Below, piece by piece: positions 1-10,833 of a stretch of 64,000 nucleotides of DNA. The position numbers and the translations under genes are program-made. This DNA comes from Hymenopus coronatus (lineage: Eukaryota > Arthropoda > Insecta > Mantodea > Hymenopodidae), in contig CM060895.1 in the NCBI GenBank assembly GCA_030762935.1, positions 76,057,001 to 76,121,000 on the forward strand. The letters run 5' to 3'. The notes under the pieces are model-generated. The model ran no database searches and was not told where the DNA came from. It saw only the letters and a list, made by a program, of their open reading frames with translations. Every line of letters starts with the position of its first letter. The first letter of the stretch is position 1.

Positions 1-210
1 GTAAAGAAATTTTCTTAAATATCTTCTTGTCGCATTCTTGGAAGTTGCTGACCAAATTTTCAATTTTTAAGTATGCTGTAGTGGCCTTTTTTCTATTTTT
101 TATTTATTCGGGGAGCTTCAAAAAAGTTTTATCTTGTGAAATCTCGATATCGAATGTTTAGCTGGAATGTATATTTCCTCTACTTTTTAAAGTAGTATGA
201 AAAGTAAAAA
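1..210 (-). repeat. Family A repeat, palindromic-end fragment
   Basis: Partial copy truncated by the window edge. It keeps the GTCGCATTCTTGGAAG block and the GAAATCTCGATATCGAAT block that lead to the palindromic end near 200. Diverged from the other copies. Confidence 0.7.
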
Positions 211-344
211 CGGACAGTAATTTTACAGAGTGTTAAAATACAACGTGATATTGGTAATACCAATACACACAACTGGATAAGGTGTTCAAGAAGAAAACTA
301 TTACACATATCTTCAAGGGAATCATAACTGGATGAAGACCATCT

Positions 345-475
345 TTGTGGTGTGAAGGTAGAATGTCCCTCACCTTCAAGAGGTCGCGAGTTTGAATCTT
401 GAAGACGAATGCACCACGGGATCATTTCACTCATTTCATTCATTCAGCGTTGACATGTCCCACTGGGTTAAAAAA
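345..475 (+). repeat. SINE S4 fragment (tRNA-derived)
   Basis: Shows the S4 body in degraded form: a B-box-like GTCGCGAGTTTGAATC, then GAAGACGAATG, the GGGATCATTT block and a tail near ACATGTCCCACTGGGTTAAA. The better copies are at 12811 and 13521. Internal parts are missing. Confidence 0.55.
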
Positions 476-944
476 AGCTGTTAAAACATTAAGACACCCG
501 AAAAAGAAAACATGATGAATGTATTTATACGGAGGGACTTTGTCAAACTGGTGATTACGGTGATGCAGTTACTGATTCACAGTTAGATCAATTTGATATA
601 CGAAGATGAAGCTTGGACCACCACGAGTTCTACGTTACTCTCAGTCTAGACATAAGGCAATTAAAAAGCAACCAAAAGAAATAAACGTTATAAAAGAAAT
701 CAACAACCCTGGACAAGAATAGACAGAACATTTGGATTGGATGATGGATGGAGGACAGGCTGCTGGCATGGAGATACAGAATCATTAATAAGAAGTACAC
801 ATGCATCGTGTGTAAAGACATAGGCACCCAAAGCCCACCTCTCATACTTAGGTTAAAGGTGCCTTTCAGTTTGGATCAAACCTAATTCGGATTTCCAGTG
901 TGAGAGATGGCGGGTATTTTGACAAGGTATTGCATAAAATGGAA
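476..944. other. Unassigned sequence
   Basis: No repeat or gene that I recognise. A 71-codon minus-strand frame (630-845) is short and has no domain signal. Confidence 0.5.
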
Positions 945-1127
945 TCTGTGAGTATCAAAATAAACTAAAAGTATTGTAAATGGGACCAATGTTTTCAATT
1001 GTTCTTAAAAGTTTGAATTTTGGGCAAAATTCTTTTTCTGACAGGAAGGGCCTTTGCTTAATTTTACTCAATTCATCCCTCACTCACCAATCCAATTCAT
1101 CCCTCACTTACCAATCCATTCCATTAA
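945..1127 (+). repeat. Family C dispersed repeat
   Basis: Matches 53660-53830 in two blocks: AAAAGTATTGTAAATGGGACC with the following TTCAATTGTTCTTAA, and GGAAGGGCCTTTGCTTAATT. Diverged by substitutions, so old. Class unknown; both copies start at about the same place. Confidence 0.5.
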
Positions 1128-1900
1128 AAAATTAGATACCGAGATTTCACTGAAATACATATTTTGAGACCCTTGAATCCAAAAAGAAATTATAGAAAAA
1201 CTTATACGTGTCTGGGGGCAGCATAACTCAAAAATGAAAAGTCCGATATTTAAGTTCGGTATCTTCCAGTGATGCGACACGAAGATACCACCACCCCAAA
1301 CTACCGTTTATATGGACAAAATTTCGAAAATTTTAATGTTGTCAAAAATAGCTGCAGAGATTTCGATTAAAATACCGTATATAAAAAGATGTTTAAAAGG
1401 CAAATAAAATGTATATCTTGAATTTTCTGGGAATAGTTTCTAAAGACCTCATTATTCTCAATGCATTTTGCTGAATTTCGGTAACCGTAAGAGATAGACA
1501 ATAACCTACCTCACAAAAATGTAGATCACGTTAAAACAGGCAATTTAATGGCATATAAGTTTTTTACGTGGACTTGACCATTTTTTATATATTCCTTGTT
1601 ATTTGTTTCAGATTTAAAATTCTTAAACTTTTCTCACACAGAAAGTTGTAACATCCTGTTTCTGCATAGACACAGATTTGAACCACATGGCAACCAGCTT
1701 TTAAAACATTTGACTATCGTTTTAGCCTAGTGTATTCCCTTATTTTCCTTCTACTTGCAAGGAATAAAGTAATTAAGACACTTTCTGCTAATGTTTACCT
1801 TTATTATCATAATAGATAGAAGAATATGCTTTTTAACAATAAGTTGTTACAGTGATGTAGAGAAAGTCATGTGAATGGAACACGTTAGATTTTTAGAAAC
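1128..1900 (+). repeat. Family A repeat, lacking palindromic end
   Basis: Starts at the GATACCGAGATTTCACTG block and runs to the far terminus GAGAAAGTCATGTGAATGGA near 1860-1890. The palindrome is absent, so this copy is truncated on that side. Confidence 0.8.
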
Positions 1901-2525
1901 ATGTTCGTATGTATGTCTGTGTCTGAGGGCATCATAGCCCATAAATGAAGTTGGTTAAATACCAAATTTGCTATTTAAGTTCAACATTTTCCAAGGAAAC
2001 GACACGAAAATTTTTAAGAAAATTGCCACACCTTTGCATGTAACATTTTTCGAAAATTTTGATTTTGTCAAAAATGGCTCAAATTATTTTAATTAAAATT
2101 CCATATGTTTAAGGTATTTTCATTACAAACGAAATGTATATTTTGAATTTTCTGAAAAGAGCCTCTGAAGACTTTTCATTCTGGATGGCTTCTGTATAAC
2201 ATTAAAGGCAAACCATAAGAAATAGACAAAAACATCCCGCACAAAAATGTAGATATCATTACAACACTCAGTATATGCCATATACATTTTTTGTAGAGTT
2301 AGTCATTTTCAAGTTAAACTTTTCACAAACGGAAGTACCTTTCTTTTTGTCTCTCTTGTTTACTCTTAACAAGCCAGAGATATCAAATTCAATTATTTCA
2401 CAGAGCGACCGGCTTTTAAAAGATTTCATTGTCCGACAATTCTGCTAATGTTTATCATGATTTAGACAAAAGAATAATTTTTATCAAAAGAAGCATGATT
2501 CTGAATAGTTATAGAAACTCATGTG
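1901..2525 (+). repeat. Family A repeat, second head-to-tail copy
   Basis: A second diverged copy directly after the first, in the same orientation. It has the AATACCAAATTTGCTATTTAAG block, the AAACCATAAGAAATAGACAAA block and the CTCATGTG terminus. Head-to-tail placement suggests insertion into, or duplication of, the earlier copy. Confidence 0.7.
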
Positions 2526-3399
2526 TATATTTAGTTCTTACTGTACATTTATGAAGTTTATTTGTTTATATATTAAATGCGAAAGGCATTAAACGGGCAC
2601 ATACTGGAAAGAATCTTTGAATTTATGATATACCTTTCTTTGAAGTATTCAGGAGTTTTTCCTTCAGTTCCTTATAATATTGTTTTTTCTAGCTTATAGC
2701 AATATAACCTTAAGGGAATCAACCCGTAAAAATTCCAGATTAAATGTTTATTTAGCAATTAAATTCATTTTACCAAATATTTCTATTATTATATAACTAA
2801 TTCAGAAACTTTTGAGACAGTATCTTAAATAGTTTTTTTAAAAAACAATTTTTTATTTACTTTGCCAAAAATGTCCTTGCCTTTCAGTTTGCAAATTATT
2901 TATAACAAAACTTCATGTTTACATTCCAGAAGAATTGGATAGGTTTCAAATTAATTAAATATTACTGCAGGAAAAGGTATGATAAATTATTCGTTCATAG
3001 CTTTTCATTATTCTTTTGAGTAATTAATTTTGATAATACAAATATATAATTAATTTTATTTGCAAAATTAATTCGATAATTTTAAGGTTCTTCTGGTAGA
3101 AAAATCAACCGATTTTTTTAAATATGCACCGATAGGAGTTGGAAAATGATTTAAGAAACACGCCCTTTAACATTTGTTATCATTACACTTCCATTTAAAT
3201 AATTGTTTAAATTGAAAGTGGCTGAAAATAACTTCAGCATATTAATCTAAAAAGACCCAGCATTTTGATGTGTTAAATTTGAAAAAAAAAAAAACAGGTT
3301 CTCCCCTTAAATATTGTATTAGAGGAACTATACAGTAATAATAAGCATTTTAAATAAATATTAGTAAGCGATGGTAAAGACTACCAAACGTTCCTTCAA
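2526..3399. other. AT-rich unassigned stretch
   Basis: Strongly A+T-rich, with a 12-base A run near 3283-3294. No open frame, tRNA-like unit or known repeat seen. Confidence 0.5.
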
Positions 3400-3620
3400 A
3401 TGTTCACCAACGTACTGCGCATGCGTCAGACTGGCGGGTGCGCTTTGACAACGGTTTATCTTACGCCGGATTACGATGAACTTTATTTAACGTTACAGCA
3501 ATTACTCTAAATTGGTAGGTTTATTAGTTTCACGGCGATTGGTTCCACCACTACAACAAAAAAAAACAGCCATGTGACATCACTTAACGTAATAGGAAGG
3601 AAAAGTTTGACACTGCCACA
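3400..3620. promoter_or_regulatory. Possible regulatory block with NRF1-like site
   Basis: A local rise in CpG inside AT-rich DNA. TGCGCATGCGT at 3416-3426 differs by one base from the palindromic NRF1/EWG consensus (YGCGCAYGCGCR). A promoter or enhancer is possible, but no initiator, TATA box or transcript is visible. Confidence 0.2.
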
Positions 3621-3639
3621 CTCTTAAATTGATTGAGAT

Positions 3640-4260
3640 TTGGGAGAACACATTGTTTAAGATATTTTATTGAAATGTATACTAGATATAATACACAATA
3701 ATAGTAACATTTCTCATGTATCAACATTTTAGCTTGAATGATTATTTAAATGATAACTTCTCTTGTCTAAATTGATTATTGTATTAAAATGAACCACGTG
3801 ATGCATTTAAATCAATCTTCGGTTTAAAAATTTGAGCTTTACAGTAAATTAATTTACAAATACTTCTGTCACATATTTATATATTACCCGTAATTATTGT
3901 ATATACATTATTATTTTCCATACGCTCTAAAACTCCTTATTTTTAAAAACTTAATAATGTATTTATCAAAATTGGAGGAATGTATCAAAAAAGTAATTTC
4001 ATCATTTTATTAATGTGGTTTTGAGAGGCAGTAGGTTCTGAAACGAATTACTGAAAAATTGCAATGTATGGAACATTTGGAGTGCTGGAAAAAAGTTTTC
4101 GAAAAAACAAGGTTTAAAATTGGGAGTGACTACTAGTAGGCGTGCGCCTACTCATTTATAACCAGTTAATTGGTAATTAAAATTCAACAAATGGGAAAAA
4201 GAATATATTCTCTTAAAGTTTAGAATTCATATTATTTTATTATGAAAAAAATATTGTTCA
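3640..4260 (+). repeat. Family B dispersed repeat
   Basis: Related to 44460-44860 (same strand) and to 7840-8200 (opposite strand). Shared landmarks are AGCTTGAATGATTATTTAAA, TTTACAGTAAATTAATTTAC and the final AAGTTTAGAATTCAT. This copy holds an 18-bp hairpin at 4135-4152. No coding content. Confidence 0.55.
4135..4152. repeat. 18-bp hairpin AGTAGGCG-TG-CGCCTACT
   Basis: Eight-base arms pair perfectly around a two-base centre. GC-rich in an AT-rich repeat and not conserved in the family B copy at 44.7 kb. Confidence 0.8.
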
Positions 4261-4714
4261 CAGTTTTTGCTTAAGCTTCATAGATGCATTACATTAAGTA
4301 AACCTTATATAGATTCATTTAATACGGTGTTAGACTTTTGCGTTACGTCGTGTTGTGCTAAATCAAGCCAAATCACGTCACGTCATGGCATTAGTCGGTA
4401 TTTAAAGTGGTACCTTGTAAATCCCTTGGCGATTCTTAGTTTGACTTTTAGCTTTCCTGAGGCAAAGATGCAGCAAATGTAGGTAAAATAGGGTTGTGAT
4501 TCTATATGCTTGAATAAAACATGAGAATTACTATAATAAATAGGATTTATTTGCCAGCTGGTCTTCCTGTTAAGACTACATCTCTCCCTAACCAAATCTA
4601 AATTTCCATGTTATAGACCCTGAGGATATACTGCAATATTATTATTGTTTTCTCTGAAGGGGAGCGTTTTATAGCACGAGCAAAGATTAATAAAAGCATT
4701 TAACAGTCAAACTA
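4261..4714. other. Unassigned sequence
   Basis: Two overlapping short frames (about 70 codons each) on opposite strands show no domain signal. No repeat recognised. Confidence 0.45.
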
Positions 4715-4955
4715 ATAGTGGTGTCCTCCGCGCTAGCCTCTGATTTCCGAGGTCGCGGGCTCAAACCCCACAGAGTGCGACGAGTTTTCGGACGTAAACT
4801 TTTTTAGCAAGTCTTTTTCGGAAAGGATATAAAGCCGGTGTTCCCGTGATTTAAGGCACGTAAAAGAGTCTCAGGTCTGACAGCGGCCTCTGAGCAACAT
4901 TTCTAGAATTTTACGCCGATGTAGAATGTAACCATAATGGTTAAAAAAAATCATA
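4715..4955 (+). repeat. SINE S5 (tRNA-derived)
   Basis: A tRNA-like head contains CCTCTGATTTCCGAGGTCGC and a B-box-like GGGCTCAAACCCC. The body follows with CGTAAACTTTTTTAGCA, CCCGTGATTTAAGGCACGTA and AGAGTCTCAGG. It matches the minus-strand copy at 27985-28262. Ends in a short A run near 4943-4950. Confidence 0.65.
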
Positions 4956-5044
4956 TATGAAACTAAATTTCAATGTTTCGTTAATAGTGCAGAACAAATA
5001 TAATTCAGGTATAAATCATGAATGTGGGAAAAATATGTGTTTAA

Positions 5045-5515
5045 CCTTTATATGGAACTTTTTTCGAAATTTTCAATTTTTATAAAATGTTTATAAGGGT
5101 TTTCATTAAAATGCCAATAACATGTACATAATGAATTCCTTAGGAGCTCTCCATTGCTATCACTTTGGTATAATTGCCAAACCGTAAGAAATGGAGGGAA
5201 AAAATCTAAATATCCAAAATCTTACAACTCATCATACACAGTTTTTTATGCAGAGCTAATCATTTCTGAGGTAATTGCTGTTATTGGTTTCAATTTTAAA
5301 ATACTTAAACTGTTCACAACCGGGAAGTTCTCATTTGTTTCAAAACTCTTTTGTTTAATTACTGATCATGGAATGAGAAACAAATTTCACTTACAATAGC
5401 ATAATAATAGATTTTAAAAGATTTTATTTTCACTTTAGCCTGGTATATTCCCTTATTTCCCTTTTGTTTAAAAGGAAGTAAGTGATAAGATAATTTCTGG
5501 TAATATGTATCTTGA
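5045..5515 (+). repeat. Family A repeat, internal fragment
   Basis: Begins at the CTTTATATGGAAC block and includes GCCAAACCGTAAGAAATGGA, the TTATTGGTTTCAATTTTAAA block and TAGCCTGGTATATTCCCTTA. Both termini are missing. Confidence 0.75.
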
Positions 5516-5540
5516 TCAGTGGGGCCCAGAGTGCAGTATC

Positions 5541-5622
5541 GAAGCCTCCCGCGGTCAGAAAAATAGCCCCGAAGCCTCCCGGACCCTTAAAGGTCCCTAA
5601 TTACATAGCCCCCAAGCCTCCC
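5541..5622 (+). repeat. Three GAAGCCTCCC motifs in a short GC-rich patch
   Basis: GAAGCCTCCC occurs at 5541-5550 and 5571-5580, and CAAGCCTCCC at about 5613-5622. The last two share a preceding ATAGCCCC. A small GGACC/GGTCC hairpin sits between them. No family recognised. Confidence 0.6.
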
Positions 5623-5639
5623 CAAAGCAGGTAGTCTTC

Positions 5640-6149
5640 CAGTCGAAATAGGTAACAGTTGCAGTTTAGTGTTTATAATATTTGATGAAGCATTACATAC
5701 TTCTAGTGGAAGATGTTACATTTTCTGCGTTTATGATTAATAACAAAGAAACATGGCTCTAGTACCAAAAGAAAATGAACCTCTAATCCTTAAATTTGAA
5801 TTAGTGGTGGTTCTTCCAATCCGTTTGTTACCCAGGGTGCACGCGAACCGGCTCGCACACCAAAAGATTACAAATTTAGCAGCTTCGTCATTATTTCTTT
5901 ATTTTCTGTAATTTACTCACAATGGATCCACATTTAGATGCTTAGTTATTTTGACATTCTAAACCTATATCATACAGTTATATGTATTTTGGTCTTTAAA
6001 ATAAGCGGTAGTTTTCCTTTTAGATTTTATTTCCATGAATTTCCAGGTTTTGTTCTATAAGAAATCGACTTCACATATTCCATTCTTGGAAATTTTCCAG
6101 CTGTGAAATTTTCTACTTGCTCCATCATGAGTTGCAAGTGTGGATAAGA
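5640..6149. other. Unassigned sequence with a family A scrap
   Basis: Around 6035-6080 there is weak similarity to a family A interior. The rest is unassigned. Confidence 0.4.
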
Positions 6150-6250
6150 TCTTTCCTTTTTACTTTCTCTATATGCACAATGTACATACCCAAAAATTCG
6201 ATACCGAGATTTCACCGGAAACATATGTTTTAGGGCACCCTGTATCAAAA
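6150..6250 (+). repeat. Family A repeat, palindromic-end fragment
   Basis: Retains the palindrome in diverged form (TTTACTTTCTCTATATGCAC), then AAAAATTCGATACCGAGATT and the CCTGTATC block, and then stops. Confidence 0.8.
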
Positions 6251-6425
6251 AAAGAAGCCCAACCTACAGCATTAGAGTGGAGAGCAGAACCTCTCACAAA
6301 CCTCTCTATGACGTCGCTTTTTGTCAGTGGTGGGGACTGCAGCAACGCTAATGTTATATGGGATGGAACCAATACTAAAAAGCCTTCTTGAACGCTATTC
6401 TTATTAGTAATTTGGTTGGCACTGT

Positions 6426-6554
6426 TTACTTGTAAACATTCATCAATGTTTGCTGGCACGGATGAACTTTACTATCATCCTCTTTAACAAAAAAATATTC
6501 TTCCTCCCATTCTTTCTGATATAAGATATGTTTGATTTTGTTTAAACCTGCCAT
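6426..6554 (-). pseudogene. Probable BED zinc-finger transposase-derived fragment
   Basis: A 42-codon minus-strand frame from ATG at 6554 to a stop at 6426. It holds QKEWEEEYFFVKEDDS, then KVHPCQQTL and NVYK. In the GTF2IRD2/ZBED-like proteins derived from hAT transposases, the N-terminus often reads W-x-E-x-Y-F-F-V-x, then an acidic stretch and a C-x-x-C zinc-finger knuckle. Here only one cysteine of the knuckle remains and the frame stops a few residues later, so it is broken. No downstream transposase was found. The call rests on a short motif recognised from memory of the family; a database search would decide it. Confidence 0.35.
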
Positions 6555-6694
6555 CTTGTCAAGAGTCGAACCAAGTAAAACGCCACTGAATGATTGAAGG
6601 GGAAATGCTTCCTACCTGGTCTTGCACAAAACAAAGGTGGCGGGGTAATGCGACCAGGCGACTTTATTAGCTCATAGGAGCAGAGGTTGGGCAC

Positions 6695-6770
6695 CCAAGA
6701 TCTTGATTAACATGATGAAGATAAAAGAATAATCTTTTGTAAGAATAGTTTGTTTGCAAAACTGATAAAG
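6695..6770 (+). repeat. Family A terminal scrap
   Basis: TTGATTAACATGATGAAGAT, AAAGAATAATCTTTT and TAGTTTGT match the far-terminal region of family A. Truncated at both sides. Confidence 0.5.
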
Positions 6771-7370
6771 GCATGTTAATGCAACACTTTCATGTGTTTC
6801 TTTTATGTTTTCTGTTTAACGGCCATGTTTTGCTTGAGTACAGTAATATAGGGCTAATCACGATATATTTTTCCCGGATATGTTCTTGAATTAGGAAACA
6901 GACCTGCAAGACACTTCTGATGCTCGTTTATATATTCCACTGACGACTGATTATTTCTTTATGGAGTTTCTACTGTCACTATGGTTTCGCTATGAAGACG
7001 TTTCTTCATGGACAAATCTGTTCATGAGCATTTACTTTGCTTCCACTTCAAACATTTATAGCCACTTCAGCTCTCTCCAACACATGGTATGACTTTTATC
7101 GTTTTTAAAGTACAAGATGCTCACTTTTCTATATTCTATCCTCCTTTCCTTACTGGAAAGTCATTTTATGTTGCCATTTTTGTTGCTGCTGCTTGCTTTT
7201 TCCCCAAGTTTTTTTGTAAAGCTAGGATAAGTGCATATCCTCCGGAAGTGTAAAGTCGTGAAGGGAGCTACGTTGTAAAGTAACACATTGTCAAGGTCTT
7301 GAAGTAAACCGTCAATACTTGGATCTAGAAGAACTTTTCAAACACCCCTTGTATTACTCCTCCTTAATGC
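6771..7370. other. Unassigned unique sequence
   Basis: Mixed base composition. No repeat, tRNA-like unit or convincing frame seen. Confidence 0.45.
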
Positions 7371-7388
7371 ATGCTTTCGGTAGTGAAC

Positions 7389-7411
7389 AGGAGGGGTTGT
7401 TCACCCCTCCT
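7389..7411. repeat. GC-rich hairpin, 9-bp arms
   Basis: Arms AGGAGGGGT and ACCCCTCCT pair perfectly around a five-base loop. CTCCTTAAT also occurs as a direct repeat at about 7359-7367 and 7407-7415. Confidence 0.75.
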
Positions 7412-7839
7412 TAATAGGCCTATCAGCCGCAATACCCCTTACCTCATTCACCCCTGTCGTAAAAGTTACATACATGGCAATCTACTGGGATTGAATCCCA
7501 AAATATGGGGATACTCCCCTTCAGAAGTTACCTTGGGGTTTGCGGTATTTTCTGCTAAGGGTACCTGCCTGCTTGTAGAATCACGTCTCTAAGAGGTTTC
7601 GCCTCAAGTAAGAGTACTAGTCTTAGATGAGTGTCTTAGACTGAAAGGGGAAAGCATTTCTATTCTATGGCATTTCCAAAGTACTTTAAACAAAGTTCAT
7701 CAACGAATTTCAATTCAAATCTGAGGTAGTGCTTGGGAGTTTGTTTGGGATTTTATAGAGCTTTTCATATCTCTCTCAATGAATCCAACCAGTAAATTTA
7801 GGAACAGACCGTGAATTGCTTGGCTTTAAGGCGATTTGA
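7412..7839. other. Unassigned, possible decayed tRNA-like repeat
   Basis: The stretch 7430-7610 is GC-richer, with TGGGATTGAATCCCA resembling a B-box region. No complete tRNA-like head can be built. A 73-codon frame here is not supported by any motif. Confidence 0.35.
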
Positions 7840-8200
7840 CAATACAGTGTGAAAAGTTTAAAACATATTTTGTTTTAAAATAAAATTATATGAATTCTAA
7901 AATTTTAAAAATATTCTGTTTTTCGCACTTGGCGCACTTTAATTACCAATTAATTAAAACTATAAACAGATAGCCATGCGATAATTACTCCCAACTTTAA
8001 ACCTTCTCTCACCTTTTATAGCTGTTCTCATTCAAAACGTTTCACGCAATGCAATTCTTAATTAAATGGTCTCAAAATTTTTATAGCTTGTCTCAAAAAC
8101 ATATTCAAGAAAATGAGAATATTTGCTATTATTTTCTTAAATACATTATTATATTTTGAAAAATAAAATTATTTGGAGAGTATTAAAGGTACCTAATATT
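7840..8200 (-). repeat. Family B dispersed repeat
   Basis: The reverse complement matches 4000-4260: ATGAATTCTAAAATTTTAAA, ACCAATTAATT and ACTCCCAACTTTAAACCTT all have counterparts there. Confidence 0.55.
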
Positions 8201-8291
8201 TTTTCACCACTAATTAGGACTAACATAAATAATATTTATCAAGATAAATACGTTTCAGAATATATGTGGAACCATAAAAAGAACATTAAAT

Positions 8292-8617
8292 TATAAAGCA
8301 AGGAAAGAAAGAACATTGAAATTTTACAAAAGCATCATAGTTCCAGTGATCATGTATGGAAGCAAGTCCCGGGCATTAAAAGAAAAAGTTTTAAGTAAAA
8401 TACAGACTGCAGAAATGAGGTTTTTAAGAAATTAAAAAATAGGGAGGAATTAGGCACATATAAGTTACAAGACAAAATAGAAGAATATAAACACAATTGG
8501 AAAAAACATCTTAATAGAATGAATGAAGAATGAAACCGGCTTTAATTAGAAGGTTCAATCTTCGTTGAAGAAGATATATAGGGCGTCCTAGAAGAAGATG
8601 GAATGCGAAGACGGAAT
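8292..8617 (+). pseudogene. LINE reverse-transcriptase C-terminal remnant
   Basis: The first frame reads KERTLKFYKSIIVPVIMYGS, continues to KIQTAEMRFLRN and stops. A shifted frame then reads EELGTYKLQDKIEEY and KHNWKKHLNRMNEE, and a third piece reads YIGRPRRRWNAKT. This order (LKFY-x-x-x-VP-x-x-x-YGSE-x-W, AEMRFLR, W-x-x-H-x-x-RM, GRPRxRW) is the region after the catalytic palm in the pol protein of non-LTR retrotransposons in insects and other animals. The usual YGSE-W reads YGSK-R here. There are at least two frameshifts and two stops, so it is a dead 5'-truncated copy. A poorly preserved A-rich region follows. Which LINE clade cannot be told from this piece. Confidence 0.85.
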
Positions 8618-9059
8618 AGGCAGATATCATAGACCCTGAAGTGATGAAGAAGAAGCTAAACAATATAATATTGCAGACCTATTTGTAAACTCATTTGCTG
8701 TAAAACTGCATTTTTGTATTTGAATACTTTTTAAAATGCATCAAGTTATTCCTTCTTATTATAACAATAAATTTAAAAATAAAAATTATTATTGAAATAA
8801 ACATTAAAGTTAGAATTTTTATAAATGACAAAAATTCACTATTATTGTGTGTATAGTTATTACAAATTCTAATGAGATATATTATATGTTGTACATCTTA
8901 AAATGTTTACAGATGAATCACGTTAATAATAGCGTAATGTATCTGTAAAATTTGAGCAAATGCTTTGAAAAATTAAAAACTGATCTTGTTTTCATAAAAC
9001 ATATATTAATATCGCACCAATGGTGAAATAACAGAGATTCTATATTGACGAGTTACTGC
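8618..9059. other. AT-rich unassigned stretch
   Basis: Follows the LINE remnant and may include its decayed 3' part. No frame or tRNA-like unit seen. Confidence 0.45.
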
Positions 9060-9402
9060 AGGATATAATGTTGTCTGTAACGTGTCGCACATCTCTCTCA
9101 AGCGATCACAGCCTGCAATTTTGCGTCAGACGGAAAGTTTCATAATAACAACGTCCATGGCACTGGCAAAGCTTGACCCTTAAGTTAATCTCTTCATAAT
9201 GGCTCATCATGAGGAAAATCCCGCGCGCCAGCTGTTTCCTCTCTCCCCTTGCAAGGTGGCTGGCTGATGTTTGGCTCTGATCATCGAGAAGATTTCAGCT
9301 TAGCGATTTGCTAACAGGAACGAAAAGAAGAAACGACGACGGGATGGTATTTTGGGCAGCGATTAGTCATTATGTCCAAAGGTTCAGGCGTTTTGTTCAC
9401 AG
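9060..9402 (+). other. Candidate promoter-proximal block and first exon
   Basis: Repeat-free and GC-richer than its surroundings, with GCGCGC at about 9223 and no simple repeat. It ends GTTTTGTTCACAG|GTAAGA, a good splice donor at 9402/9403. ATG at 9344 (context GGGATGG) opens 19 codons, MVFWAAISHYVQRFRRFVH, that run into the donor in phase 2. A second ATG at 9372 is also open to the donor. An upstream ATG near 9199 opens 22 codons and stops. No homology recognised. It could equally be a 5' UTR exon, a non-coding RNA exon or a conserved regulatory element. Confidence 0.25.
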
Positions 9403-9559
9403 GTAAGATGAAAGCATATATTAAATCAGGACTATAAAGAATGTAACTTAGAAATCAGCTGAGAAAACAAAGGATATAGCTCTTCAGGCGAAACAATAAA
9501 TTAGATTTTTGTTTAAAACCATATTCCTTCTTTAATGATGCAGAGGTCTTGTAGCGACA

Positions 9560-9945
9560 ACGTTGTTACAATATTAATTTAATTGATTTTCCCATAAACC
9601 ATGTGTAGGACAGGAGTTGGATAACTAGAGTCAGACTGAAAAATCCATTGCCATAGTCGGGATTTGGATCACGGATCTCCCGGTCTCTAGCCGGTTGCTC
9701 TGCCACTGAGCTACCATGGCAATTAAATCAATATCAATTGACCATAATAGTTGGCTATACTATGAATATTTGGACTTTAAGTACTTACAACACTGTAAGT
9801 TGTCATTGGGGTTGTCATCTCAAAATAATGTGGTTCACCTTGTGGTTTACCGGGAAACATGTGAGTCAGCTGAGAAATTCAATGCTATACCGGCACGTTG
9901 TCATGGTATATTAACAGGTTTTACAAAGGTTTACAATAAATAGTC
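9560..9945 (-). repeat. Fold-back SINE S3, one arm plus interior
   Basis: The tRNA-like arm lies at about 9600-9720 on the minus strand: GGTAGCTCAGTGGCAGAGCA, the B-box-like GATCCAAATCCCG, and a tail TGGATTTTTCAGTCTGACTC. The interior (9720-9945) has AATATCAATTGACCATAATA and ACCTTGTGGTTTACCGGGAA, shared with 35985 and 47148. The second tRNA arm is missing at the right. Confidence 0.7.
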
Positions 9946-9950
9946 AATTT

Positions 9951-10833
9951 ACATTCTTTTAACATTTAAATAGTGGTACAAAATTGATTGATTCAACTAA
10001 TGCTGCTTGAAGATCTGTGAGAATTTGTTTCTTGATCCTGTGGTTGGTATAGCGACCAAATTTGTTAATAATGTACTTTGCTGTCAGTCTTTTGTTGCAA
10101 TATCCACAAAAATAAGGATTCTGTTCCAATTTACATCACTAACATAGAATATAGAAGCAGAACTATATGCTGGCAAAGCATTTCTAAGTTTCTAGAATAA
10201 TGAGTACTGTAAACTAGGATGAAGACCATGGTTCATGCCGAATCATGATGTAAGGCAATTCAAAGACAGTTTCGGTGGAGATCAAAACAGTAATAACTAT
10301 GATTTCCGTACTATTGGTTTCTGTATGCCCTCTCCTATAATTCTTTATTCGGCCATCATGACATTCAGGTAATACCATGCTCTCATATTATCTTCAAGGG
10401 TACTGTTATGACTAGCCTTCAGATGCAACTTTAGATTCAGTTAACTTAGTATACTGGTACGTTGTTTACAAGCGAGTGGAGAGGGAAGAGGTAGAATTCC
10501 CGTGCGATAACGAGTTTGTGCTATAGAAATAGATGGGTACAGAAGTAATTATAGGGTTCTTAGTAAACATAAGACTTATTAAAATATATACATATCACGA
10601 GCAAAATAATAAATCTGAGTTGTGTGAGATAAAACAAATTAGCTTTATGTGTGACTTACATGCTTGGACAAATATTAAAACGCACTACAACATACTTTCT
10701 GAATTAGACTGTATACCTCCAGAACAATCTGTAAATGTACTGATCACTTCCTTTGAGTGAATGACCAACAGTGCTTGGGGAGGGTGGGGTTGGGATCCCA
10801 GTGAAGCACTGTGTGCACGCAACTACATTATTA
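9951..10833. other. Unassigned unique sequence
   Basis: Repeat-free. A 75-codon plus-strand frame (10533-10760) shows no domain. A GC-rich patch at 10775-10805 contains GGGGAGGGTGGGGTTGGGA. Confidence 0.4.

Noticed and set aside
6257..6692. hAT transposon bounded by GCCCAACCT and AGGTTGGGC
   Set aside because: The 9-bp inverted match is real, but the hAT-like CAGAGGTTGGGC faces outward, so the two are not the ends of one element.
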